Source: Blastopirellula marina
Lineage (GTDB): Bacteria; Planctomycetota; Planctomycetia; Pirellulales; Pirellulaceae
Length of the DNA stretch: 64,000 nucleotides
Assembly: GCF_002967715.1 (NCBI RefSeq)
Contig: NZ_PUIA01000017.1
Span: 310,001-374,000 of the forward strand
Direction of reading: 5' to 3'
The translations under genes were made by a program, and so were the position numbers. Shown one piece after another: positions 8,729 to 18,700 of the stretch (the stretch's first letter is position 1; the number at the start of each line of letters is the position of its first letter). The notes under the pieces are model-generated. The model was given only the letters and a program-made list of their open reading frames with translations, had not been told where the DNA came from and searched no databases.

Positions 8729-11590
8729 TTATCGGTTCAGCGTTTCGTCCAGGTTCAAAAGCACGTTGCCCATGATGGTCCAGGCAGCAAGCTCATCGGC
8801 AGTAGCACCTTCAGGCAGTGGGCCCAGCGGATCGGTTGCCAGCTTGGTCGCTTCCTCAGGCATCGCCGCGTACTGAGACTTGGCCAGCTCGTACAACTGA
8901 ACCAATCGCGTCTTCTCCTGGTCGCTCGGAGGCCGTTTCAAGACACGGCGGAAAGCGTCGACGACCTTCTCTTCCAAGGAAAGATCTTTCTGCTCCCAAA
9001 CTTTGCGTCCGAGGGCCTGAGCGGCTTCGATGTACACGGGATCGTTCAGCGTCACCAACGCCTGGAGCGGCGTGTTGGTCGTGATGCGGCGAATGGTACA
9101 AACTTCACGGCTTGGGGCGTCGAACGTCGCCATCGAAGGATAAGGGGTCGTTCGTCGCCACATGGTGTAGAGGCCGCGGCGGTAGCGATCCTCGCCGGAA
9201 CTTGTCGTCCAGTCGGTATCTCCGCCGAACGCCGCTTTCAGTCCGAGGTTGGGTCGTGGCGGACGAACGGCTGGACCGTACATCTTTTCGCTGAGCAGGC
9301 CACTCGCCGCGAGCGCCTGGTCGCGAACCATTTCAGCCGACAATCGCACGCGCGGTCCACGCGATACCAACTGGTTCCGGGCATCACGTTCTAGCTTCTC
9401 TGGTGTTGCCTTGGCCGACTGACGGAAGGCCTGGCTCATTACGATTTGCTTGACCAACCACTTTGTATCCCAGTCGTGTTCCATCAGTTCGACGGCTAGC
9501 GTATCCAGCAGCATCGGATGGGTTGGCAACTCTCCCTGCGAACCGAAGTCTTCGCTTGTTTCGACAATGCCAATCCCAAACAACTGCTCCCAATGACGGT
9601 TAACGACCACGCGGGCAGCCAGCGGGTTCTCTTTGCTAACCAGCCACTGGGCCATCGAGAGACGATCGGTCTGGGCTGTTTCTGGGAAAGCATGGAAACT
9701 GTCGAGCACGCTGGCAGTCACTTCATCGCCGTGCGATTGATAGTTGCCGCGAATCTGAATGTGCGACTTGCGATACTTGTCGTTGGGTAGCTGCTTCATC
9801 ACGGGCGTGGTAATCGGCTTGATGCCGTCCCGTTTCTTCTCCAGACTAGCGATCCGCTTCTTTTGTTTCTCTAATTCCGGAGAATTCCCTTTCAGGTAAG
9901 CAGCCAGTTCGGTCCGGGCCCGCTCGTCCATGCCGTCGACCGATTTCGGCGGAATGAACTCGGCACTCGGATTGAAGGGGGAATCGACTCGCCCAGCCCA
10001 CACCGGCTGACGATTCTCGTCGAGAATGATCACGCGGCAAGACGTCATTCGATTGAACAGGTCACCGTCGGTGCGGTTCCAAATCACGACCTTATCGATC
10101 GTGGTATTGGCCCCCAGATCAACTTCCCACCAAGGATTCTTCTCTTGCTTGGTGTGGGTCGTGCTCATCGCTCCGGCAAAGTCGCCGTTGGTATTGCCAT
10201 CGATGGCCAGATTCGGCGGACCGTTGTAGTCGACGCTGCTTTGGGATGCCTTGCCCTTGATGGCAACGTTGTTTTCGCCAGAAAAGACCTGCACCTCGGC
10301 GATGTGCAGAAAGCCACTGTCCGAGACATTCTCGACGCGTACATAGCGTCCCACGTTCGGCACATTGTCAGACAAAGCGATGTCGGTCGAGTTTTCCAGA
10401 ATCGTCTTCAGCTTCGCTTTTGCTTCTTCCAGTTGCGACTCGATACTGGCTTTCTCTGCTTTCTGCTCTTCAGTAAACCACGAATGCAACGGAGCCTCGT
10501 CGCCGCGGTCGGCGTCTTCGGTTTGATTGAAGATCGCGAAGAACTCGAAGTATTCCTTCTGGGTGATGGGGTCGTACTTGTGCGTGTGGCACTGGGCACA
10601 CTCCATCGTCAGCCCCATCCAGGCCTGCATCGTCGTGTTCACGCGATCGACCACAGCCGCGTTGCGGAACTCTTCGTCGTTGGTCCCCCCTTCGGTGTTG
10701 GTCATCGTGTTGCGATGAAACGCTGTGGCAATAATCTGCTCTTGGGTTGGATCAGTTAGCAGGTCACCGGCAAGTTGCTCGATACTGAATTGATCGAACG
10801 GCTTGTTCTCGTTGATGGCTTTGATCACCCAGTCGCGATAGGGCCAGATCGTGCGAGGGCTATCTTTTTCATAACCCATTGAATCTGCGTATCGGGCAAT
10901 GTCCAACCAGACGCGGGCCCAGCGTTCACCGTAGGCAGGATCGGCCAGCAACCGATCGACCAGCTTTTCGTAAGCTTCGGGGGAGTTGTCGTTGACGAAC
11001 GCTTCGGTTTCTTCGATCGACAAGGGGAGACCTGTCAGGGCAAAGGAAACGCGGCGTGCCAGGGCGTACTTATCCGCTTCGTCGTTGGGCGTGAGCCCTT
11101 CTTCTTCGAGTCGTTTGAGAATGAACGCGTCGATGTCGTTCTTTACCCAGTCTGCTTTTTCGACTTTAGGTGGCGTGTGCTTCTTGGGAGCGGTAAAAGA
11201 CCAGTGTGGCGCATAGGGGGCCCCCTGCTCGATCCACTTGCGAATGAGCTTCACTTCCCGATCTGACAATTGCTTGCCGATCTCGGGAGGAGGCATGCGA
11301 ATCGACTCGTCGTCGGTGATGATCCGAGCCAGCAATTCGCTTTCGTCTGCCTTGCCAGGGACGATCGCTATCAGGCCACTATCAAGTTCGACCTTGGCAT
11401 CCGCTTCCAGATCGAGGCGCAGCCCGGCCTCGCGCGATTCAGGATCGGGGCCGTGGCAATGAAAACACTTGCCAGAGAGGATTGGTCGAATATCGCGACC
11501 AAAATCAATATCGTTCTCGTCGGCCACCGCTGTGGTTGTCAGCAATGCCAAGGAGATTAAAGCCATGTAGGCGCAGAAAACCGATTTCAT
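8729..11590 (-). CDS. Planctomycete cytochrome (PSCyt1-DUF1549-DUF1553) with a discoidin-like domain, module 1
   Basis: 953 residues. Signal peptide (about residues 1-23), then a c-type heme site KCFHCHGPD (Cys42, Cys45, His46). DUF1549 covers roughly residues 150-350 (RVWLDIARYADSMGYEKD, IEQLAGDLL, MECAQCHTHKYDPI; the last adds a second CxxCH). Residues 410-555 form an F5/8-type C (discoidin-like) domain (YVRVENVSDSGFLHIAEVQV, WWEVDLGANTTIDKVVIWNR), a likely carbohydrate-binding insert. DUF1553 follows (SKENPLAARVVVNRHWEQLF, VSRGPRVRLSAEMVRDQALA). The role is taken to be periplasmic electron transfer or oxidation with its DUF1501 partner downstream. Confidence 0.9.
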   Translation of the reverse strand: MKSVFCAYMALISLALLTTTAVADENDIDFGRDIRPILSGKCFHCHGPDPESREAGLRLDLEADAKVELDSGLIAIVPGKADESELLARIITDDESIRMPPPEIGKQLSDREVKLIRKWIEQGAPYAPHWSFTAPKKHTPPKVEKADWVKNDIDAFILKRLEEEGLTPNDEADKYALARRVSFALTGLPLSIEETEAFVNDNSPEAYEKLVDRLLADPAYGERWARVWLDIARYADSMGYEKDSPRTIWPYRDWVIKAINENKPFDQFSIEQLAGDLLTDPTQEQIIATAFHRNTMTNTEGGTNDEEFRNAAVVDRVNTTMQAWMGLTMECAQCHTHKYDPITQKEYFEFFAIFNQTEDADRGDEAPLHSWFTEEQKAEKASIESQLEEAKAKLKTILENSTDIALSDNVPNVGRYVRVENVSDSGFLHIAEVQVFSGENNVAIKGKASQSSVDYNGPPNLAIDGNTNGDFAGAMSTTHTKQEKNPWWEVDLGANTTIDKVVIWNRTDGDLFNRMTSCRVIILDENRQPVWAGRVDSPFNPSAEFIPPKSVDGMDERARTELAAYLKGNSPELEKQKKRIASLEKKRDGIKPITTPVMKQLPNDKYRKSHIQIRGNYQSHGDEVTASVLDSFHAFPETAQTDRLSMAQWLVSKENPLAARVVVNRHWEQLFGIGIVETSEDFGSQGELPTHPMLLDTLAVELMEHDWDTKWLVKQIVMSQAFRQSAKATPEKLERDARNQLVSRGPRVRLSAEMVRDQALAASGLLSEKMYGPAVRPPRPNLGLKAAFGGDTDWTTSSGEDRYRRGLYTMWRRTTPYPSMATFDAPSREVCTIRRITTNTPLQALVTLNDPVYIEAAQALGRKVWEQKDLSLEEKVVDAFRRVLKRPPSDQEKTRLVQLYELAKSQYAAMPEEATKLATDPLGPLPEGATADELAAWTIMGNVLLNLDETLNR

Positions 11591-11754
11591 AGATCACCAG
11601 AAGGAGGCTATGTAGGCAGGCAGGGAGTCTTATCTCAACCCAAGTGCATTATTTCTCAATTCGGGCAAAACGGCAAGATTCGATCACCCCACAGCGGGGA
11701 GAATTCGTTTTAATAGCGAATAATTCCCCTTAACCCCCTCGTTGATCTCGACTC

Positions 11755-14700
11755 TCAGTTTGGGAGGTACGCCTCTCGTTTGCGGAGTTTTCGCCACTTT
11801 TCCTCGTACTTCTCGGCGAAGTCCCAGCCTAATTCAGCGTAGATGTCGCTGCGTTTCTTGTACAGCAACAGGTTCGTCGGATCGTCGGCGATCAGCTTGT
11901 TGAGCAGTTGCAGTGCTTCGGCCTGACGATCGAGGCGACGTAATCGCCGCAAGTGAAGAAGAGCGTACTTCTTATCGGTGGTATCGACCCAGCTCTCAAG
12001 ATCACCATACGCTTTCTCGAACAACTCGGCTCGCTCTTTGTCGTCTTTCGGTTCTTTGCGGATGTCTTTGTTCTCGGGATGTTCTGGATCATCCATCGGC
12101 AAATCCATATAGGCAATGGCCCGGGCCTTGCGGTAAAGCGCATCGATGATCGTTTCCTTTAGCTCGGTCATCTCCTTCATCTGCTGCTTTTCTTTGTCGG
12201 TCTCGGGATCGCGGCGCTGGGCGAAGTAGCTTCGGACCTTGCTAACCGGGATCGCCTTGAGCAGTTCGTCGGCTGACTCCACCACTTCCGGCAGATGATC
12301 CTTGCGATCGTTCTCGTCCAGCAAGATCAACTTGGCCTGCAGCAGGGGGACATGTTTTTTCTTTTCCTTGTTCAGTTGGCTGAACAGCTTATCGAATTCC
12401 TTCTTCTGCTTCTTATCTTTCAGCGTTTTCAGGTATGCCAGCTTGGTATTGAAGAGCTTGTCTTCCAGGGTTGGCTCATCCTCCTTTGGCTGGTCAGGTG
12501 TTTCCAGCTTGGGTGTCGGCTGCGCGGCAACCACGTACTGAAGTGGAAAACCGCCAGGTCGTCGGGCATCGCCACCCAACTTGGCGTCGGGATCGCCAAA
12601 CTGAATTTCCCCAAGCAGCAAATCTCCTGGCGAGGCCTGCTTGGGCAAGTCTTTCGGATTGGTCGTCAGGAACACCGGAAGCAGTTGTCCGGGACGTAAC
12701 CATGTCGAACTGAAACTACCGGACTGTTCCACGGCATCGGCATGCGTATCGAACGTGCGAATCCCTGGCCCGCTGATCTTGTAATCGAGCCAGATCGGCA
12801 TGCTTTCCAGTTCCAGGACTTTTTTGCGATCCTCTTGGCGGAAGAAGAACGTCAGGGTGTACTTCCCCTTATCGAGTGTCGCATCGCGTCCGCCCGATCC
12901 GGTCTTTATGACCCGTTTGTTGGCATCGTAAATCACATACACACCGCCGGAATAGCGATCATAGCCGTTGGCCCAAATGATCGGCTCTGGCGTAACGGTC
13001 GACTTTTCGCTTAGCGTGAATTCGTAGGTCAGTGTGATGCCGTAGTTCAAACGCTTGCGAGGAAACTCATCTCGCTCGGGATCGAGGGCTACGACTTCAC
13101 TCTTTACTGGAAGCAGCGTCTTGCGCAGCTTCTCGAACTTGGCGCTGGGCTTGATCTGCACCGGCGACAGGCTCGACTGAACATCGATCCGATGAATCGG
13201 GTTCGTACCATCCCAGGTCAATTCGGCTGGGCTAGGGATGATGCCATAGAAGGTCGCATCCAGCTGAACTTCGGTTTGACCTAGCGTCGACCAGTACTGG
13301 GCCAGGGTCATTTCCAAGGTTTTCCCTTCAGCCACGGCGAAACTTATTTCGGTGACCTCATCCGGCTCGACCCGCAGGAAGCTTTGCTTTTCGATCGTCG
13401 GGAAAGCCCGGTCTTCCAGACGCTGCAATGCATGAAACACGTACAGCTTGGTATCGTCTGCCTTGGTGGGCTTCATACGAACGTTCACCCAAGTTGCTCC
13501 CATAGGGACTTCGATAAACGTGCGGTCGATTTGACCTGGCTGAAGGTGCAATGTCGTTTGAAACTGGGTCGGCGTCTTCTTTGGCGAAGGAACCAACACG
13601 GTAATTGGCACGCGGAAACGCGGTCCCATTTCAGGCCGATCGGCAAAGTAACCTTCGACCGATGCAAAGTGCGCACCCGGTTTCAGGTTTCGGGGATCGA
13701 CTTCCATCTTGAAAGTGCGACCACCATGGTTCACGTAAAAGTGCTCAGGGATCTTCACCCAATCGGCGTCGCACTTGAGGAAGAACTCGGCGCGATAGTC
13801 CGCGCGGGGGCCGAACTTCGCGTCTTCGTTGAACTGCGGATCGACCTCGACGGTTACCTCCTGGACGCGTTTGACTTCCTCTGCTTCGCGGAGGTAGACA
13901 CCCCGTCTGGTACGCATGCCTGGCAAAGTAACTTCATAGCGAACTTCTGGTTCGACATCATTGCCGTGATTTTCCAGCCAGTCGAAGGCTGCATCGACCT
14001 GGATCAGACCGTGTCCGTTGGCCCAGACGGAACCAGTTTCTAGCTTGCGAGCGGTGTTTTTGATGGCCAGTTTGACCGATTCCGGAGTGTAGGCGATCTT
14101 CTCTTGCTTCAATCCACTGAGGATCAGCGCGACACCGCCACACGCGTTGGGAGAGGACATCGACGTCCCGTTCATCAGGCTGCCTGGTGAGAGGGACCAG
14201 CGAGAAACAGGCGAAACCGCCGCACCGGGGGCTGTGATATCGACACCCAGATCTCCATCCATCGTTGGCCCGCGTGAGCTCCACGTGAAAGGTTTCTCCG
14301 CCAACTCTTCACGTACCGAAAATGCCGTGGACATCAGTTCCGGCGAGACATACGCCCCGACACCGAGAATGGCTGAGGTCGTTCCGCCTGGGCCGCCGAC
14401 GGTGCTTAACGCAGGGCCGCTATTGCCGGCGCTGGCCACGAAGATCACGCCGTAGCGATTCACGATTTCGGAGAACAAACGAGCCGTTCGCCCAGTGCTC
14501 CATTCTGGCGAAGGACCACCGTAGCTCATGTTGATCAGGTCGCACTTGTTTTCCAGCACAGCAATCAGGCCTCGGTCTTCACCAATACCAGTCGAGTTCG
14601 ACCCGAGACGCGTGTCGCCGATCTTCACGGAAACAATCTGTGCCCCTGGGGCCACGCCGTTGAGTTCCGGCGATTCGGGATAGTTGGCGGCGATGATCCC

Positions 14701-15549
14701 GCCGACGTGCGTACCGTGCGTGCCAGCATCGCAAACGATGCTTAGCACGTCGCCGTCCTGGTAGATATTTACGGCAAACGTTACCAAGTCGACTTCGCCA
14801 AAGGTTGAGTACTGACGCTTGACCTTGTAGTTGGTCATCAGCTTCTCGTCGCTCAGGTCGCCGTCTTCGTCGGTGTCGATCGCGGCCTGCCACTGCTTGC
14901 CATCGTTGAAGACCACGCAGTCGTAGATGGGACCTGGGTCGTTCCAGTTCTCGCCCAGCTTGGTCAATTCTTTGATCCGAGCTTCGAGTTCCTTCTTCTG
15001 CTTCAGCTTCTCTCCCTTGGGCTTGGGATTGGCCTTGTTGAATACTTCCAGCTCGCGAGTTAGCTGTTCGATCTTTGCGCGAACGGCTTCGTCCCACGGC
15101 TTACGGTTTTCAGACCTCAAACGCGGAATAAGACTTTTTGGAAAGAGCTCATAGGCCGGCTTCATGCCGACGCGAAAATCACCACTGGGGTTTTCCCATT
15201 TCTCGGGAATGGTCAGCTTGCGCCCCGTGAGTCCTTCGATCTGCCCTTCTTCCACTTTGCGGATGGTCGTCGTACGGACGTCTCCACTGCCGGTGGCATC
15301 GATCATGTCAATGATCTTAGGCTTGCCATCGGAAGTGACCTGCAGGCCTGGCGCGGCCGGATCGCAGCCGGTATCGAAGACGGCGACAATCACATCGCGG
15401 CCATCAAACTTGCGGTGCTGTTTCAGATAGCGGGTCGCGCCGATTTCCTTCTTGGGCAGCAAGTCGGCTGTCGGGAAAAACGCGTCTTGAGCCAATGCAG
15501 GGGCACAGCAAGAGACCAACAAAACAACGGCAAAGCAGAAACGAATCAT
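11755..15549 (-). CDS. Secreted subtilisin-family peptidase resembling tripeptidyl-peptidase II
   Basis: 1264 residues from ATG 15549, which opens a signal peptide (MIRFCFAVVLLVSCCAPALA); the frame continues upstream to 15618 without this logic. The S8 triad is readable: Asp59 (VAVFDTGCD), His278 (GTHGTHVGGI), Ser463 (NGTSMSSPNACGG). The roughly 200-residue insert between Asp and His, the triad spacing and the total length agree closely with eukaryotic tripeptidyl-peptidase II, whose human form has Asp44, His264 and Ser449 in 1249 residues. TPPII removes tripeptides from free N-termini and forms giant assemblies. The eukaryotic enzyme is cytosolic, whereas this one carries an export signal. 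Confidence 0.88.
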   Translation of the reverse strand: MIRFCFAVVLLVSCCAPALAQDAFFPTADLLPKKEIGATRYLKQHRKFDGRDVIVAVFDTGCDPAAPGLQVTSDGKPKIIDMIDATGSGDVRTTTIRKVEEGQIEGLTGRKLTIPEKWENPSGDFRVGMKPAYELFPKSLIPRLRSENRKPWDEAVRAKIEQLTRELEVFNKANPKPKGEKLKQKKELEARIKELTKLGENWNDPGPIYDCVVFNDGKQWQAAIDTDEDGDLSDEKLMTNYKVKRQYSTFGEVDLVTFAVNIYQDGDVLSIVCDAGTHGTHVGGIIAANYPESPELNGVAPGAQIVSVKIGDTRLGSNSTGIGEDRGLIAVLENKCDLINMSYGGPSPEWSTGRTARLFSEIVNRYGVIFVASAGNSGPALSTVGGPGGTTSAILGVGAYVSPELMSTAFSVREELAEKPFTWSSRGPTMDGDLGVDITAPGAAVSPVSRWSLSPGSLMNGTSMSSPNACGGVALILSGLKQEKIAYTPESVKLAIKNTARKLETGSVWANGHGLIQVDAAFDWLENHGNDVEPEVRYEVTLPGMRTRRGVYLREAEEVKRVQEVTVEVDPQFNEDAKFGPRADYRAEFFLKCDADWVKIPEHFYVNHGGRTFKMEVDPRNLKPGAHFASVEGYFADRPEMGPRFRVPITVLVPSPKKTPTQFQTTLHLQPGQIDRTFIEVPMGATWVNVRMKPTKADDTKLYVFHALQRLEDRAFPTIEKQSFLRVEPDEVTEISFAVAEGKTLEMTLAQYWSTLGQTEVQLDATFYGIIPSPAELTWDGTNPIHRIDVQSSLSPVQIKPSAKFEKLRKTLLPVKSEVVALDPERDEFPRKRLNYGITLTYEFTLSEKSTVTPEPIIWANGYDRYSGGVYVIYDANKRVIKTGSGGRDATLDKGKYTLTFFFRQEDRKKVLELESMPIWLDYKISGPGIRTFDTHADAVEQSGSFSSTWLRPGQLLPVFLTTNPKDLPKQASPGDLLLGEIQFGDPDAKLGGDARRPGGFPLQYVVAAQPTPKLETPDQPKEDEPTLEDKLFNTKLAYLKTLKDKKQKKEFDKLFSQLNKEKKKHVPLLQAKLILLDENDRKDHLPEVVESADELLKAIPVSKVRSYFAQRRDPETDKEKQQMKEMTELKETIIDALYRKARAIAYMDLPMDDPEHPENKDIRKEPKDDKERAELFEKAYGDLESWVDTTDKKYALLHLRRLRRLDRQAEALQLLNKLIADDPTNLLLYKKRSDIYAELGWDFAEKYEEKWRKLRKREAYLPN

Positions 15550-15697
15550 GGCTGGCTTGGGTTGAAGGATGATCGCAGGTCGAGAGAGGATGCAGCGAGA
15601 GCCGCATATTCTACGCAAACCCTCTATTCTAGGTCGTAAGTCACCCTGGGGCGAAGGTGCTGAATGTAGAAAATTCCGCAGAATCGATAGAAACCCA

Positions 15698-15737
15698 ACA
15701 AAAAGGCCGCGTGAACGGCGATGTTCACGCGGCCTTT
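15698..15737 (-). terminator. Rho-independent terminator of the 1660-residue multidomain gene
   Basis: A perfect 15-bp inverted repeat, AAAGGCCGCGTGAAC (15702-15716) and its complement at 15723-15737, with a 6-base loop. Read on the minus strand it is followed by a run of five T. It lies 38 bases after the stop of the upstream minus-strand gene. Confidence 0.9.
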
Positions 15738-15774
15738 AAGGAATCAATCGACCCGCACTTGTGTGCGTGGGACG

Positions 15775-18700
15775 TTATTTCTTCTTCAGGGTCGAGATGT
15801 AATCGACCACATCCACCAGTTCCTGAACCGTCATCAGCTTCTGCAAATCGTTCGGCATGACAGAGATAGGAAGCTTGCGGATCTCTTCCACTTCATCCTT
15901 GGGGATGGTACGGGCAAGCCCTTCGGCATTGGTGATCGTGATCGAATCGGCCGTCTCACTGGTCTTCAAACCGGCGATCGCCGTCCCGCTATCGGTCAGC
16001 ACCGCCCAGTTTTCGTAGTTGTGGCTGATACCGGCACTTGGATAAAGAATGGCCTCGAACATCGCTTCGCGGCTCAGCTTCGAGCCGATTTCGCTCAGGT
16101 CAGGTCCGACTTCCTTTCCTTCTTTGTTAACGACATGGCACTTATTGCAAGTTCCTTCGGTGGTAAAGACCTTCTTGCCGTTATCGACCGACCCTTTCAT
16201 CTTGACCAGCTGATCCATCGGAGGCAAAGGCTTGTTGTCCTTGGATGGCGGCTGCGGGAAGATCTCGGCGGCTTGACTGCGAACATCATTCCACACGGCG
16301 ATCTTCAGCGGAGCGGCCGCGGCCTGCATCAGTTCGGGATCGAGCTTGCCGCTCTTGGCCAGTTCCAGCAGTTGCTTGGCGGACTTCTCGTTATTGGCCA
16401 ACCCCTTCACCGCAGCGCGGCGAACTTGCAGATCGGCCTTTGAGTCGTCCAGAGTCTTGCGAAGCCAGGCATTCGCTTGACCACTGCTGCTATTGGAAAT
16501 CGCCGTCGTGAGTGCAAGCTTTTGTTCTGGCGTACCAGAAGTCAAAATATCGGCGAGCAAGTCGTTCTGGCCGCGTCGCAGAAGTACATCGGCGGCAGCG
16601 ACACCAACAGCCGATTCAGGCTGAGCGATAGCCATCTCACGGAGCTGGCCGTAGTGCTGCTTGAGCTGAAAGCGATCGACCAATTCGACAAACATCGACG
16701 TACCAGCCAGCTTGGCCAGTGCCTTCTCCATGGCGGCAGCCGACTCGGGGTTGCTGGCGTCGTAGTTCTTCAAACGCTTGACCGACTCCGAGATGATCAT
16801 TGTTTCGGCAGCATCGTGTCGCGTGCCAGCGAAAGCCAACGCAGCGACGGCGCTATCGACGCCTTCCTTGTTCGGCTGGAAGTCGAGAGCTCGGAAGTAA
16901 CGAGGCAGCTTTTCAGCCGAGTTCTTTTCATCTTCGATGATCGAAGCCAGCATCTTCGGTGTTTGCGTCGCACGGCTTCGCCAGACGACATCTTTCTCGG
17001 CGTCGGTATCAATGTTGCCGCCGATGGCCGTCAGGTACGCGGCCAAGCGGCTATCCCAGTGCAGATCAGCACCAATGCCGAGAGCTTCGAGATACCAACG
17101 GTCTTTGCCATCGTACTGTTTGGCCAGTTCGGCCCATTGCTGCGAAGCCTTGTCGCTGCCGTCGAAGCGGAGTTCGATGGCGGCACTGCGAAGCACCTGA
17201 GGATTCTTGTCATTCAGGACCTTCGCGACGACATCGGTCGCTGGAATCTTCAACTGGTGTGCCAGGCGTAAACCCACAATCCGCAGGTCGGGGTGGTCGG
17301 AAGCCAACGCTACGTCGACGTACTGGCTCCCCTTCCCTTCGATCTTGCCCAGCAGCCATAGCAGGCGAGCTTTTTCCCGCGTATCTTTCGCCGAGTCAAA
17401 AGCGGCTTTCAAAGCGGCTTCGGCCTGAGCACCTCGCTGGTGCAAGTTGGTCCAAGCCATGTAACGGACCGAAAGACATGGATTGTTGAGGGCCTTGATA
17501 CAACCTTCCACCGTGGTGAAGTCGAACTTCGGCACGATGTACTTGGAACCTTCCGGAGCAACGCGGAACAAGCGACCACGATCGAGGTCGCGCTGCCCAT
17601 GACCACCGACGCCTGGATCGTACCAGTCGCTGACGAAGATCGATCCATCCGGGGCCACACAGACGTCGGCGGGGCGGAACCAGTTGTCGCGGGCACCTTG
17701 CAAGATATCAACCGATTCGGCCGAGAAGCCTGCTCCGTCCTTCTTCACCGGGTAAGCACGAACGACACTTGGACCGGCATCGCAGTGGATTACCTGGTTG
17801 TGAAAGACCTTGGGCAGTAGATTGCCTTCGTAAACACAAATCCCGGTAGGTGAACCGGCACCCGTTTGCAGAAGGTTCGGCACGACGCCTGGGTCGTTCA
17901 AGTGCCAGTGCTGCAGCGGAACCTCGGTTTCCATGTTGGTACGAGGATCGCGCCAGCCGGCACCGGTCATTTCGTCGCGATAACCAAAGTTACCGTACTC
18001 CATCACATAGTTGATACGTACGCCGCGGTTGCCGTCGTCGTCGTTGTCGCTTTGCCACAGGTTGCCCAGCGAGTCGACGGTGACTTCATAGTTGTTGCGG
18101 AAGTTGTGCCCGAGGACTTCGAATTCACTTCCGTCCATATTGCAGCGAAACGGCATCCCGCCGAAATAAGGCTTGCCATTATCAACCACTTCGTTGCCGG
18201 CCAGATCGACGACGATCTTGCCATTGGCGTCGTAGACATGTTTGCCGGTGTTACCGACGTTCCAGTAAAGCTTGCCGTCAGGTCCAAAGAGAAAGCTGTG
18301 GGCGGAGTGGTCGTGCTGAGGCTGGCCGGTGTTGGTAAAGAGAAGTTCTTTCTTCTCGGGCTTATCGTCGCCATTTTCATCGGTAAAGACGAAGACATTA
18401 GGTGCCACGGAAACAATGACCTTGTTCCCCAACACGCAAATCCCCATCGCCGAATCGATGTCGCGGCCTTGGTAATACACCTTGGACTTCTCGGCCACTC
18501 CGTCCCCATCTTCATCTTCCAGAATGAGAATCCGATCTCCTTCAGGGCGGCTACCGTTGTTGCCGCGGTAGTTCATCACGTCGCAGACCCAGATGCGTCC
18601 GCGGTGATCGATATCGATGTTCGTCAAGCTCTTCAGGTCTGGCTCAGAGGCTGCTAGTGTCGCTTCCAATCCTGGATAGACATCGAGATTCGCAACAGCA

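Noticed and set aside
11694-11735. Imperfect hairpin downstream of the TPPII-like gene
   Set aside because: Asymmetric stem without a T run on the minus strand.
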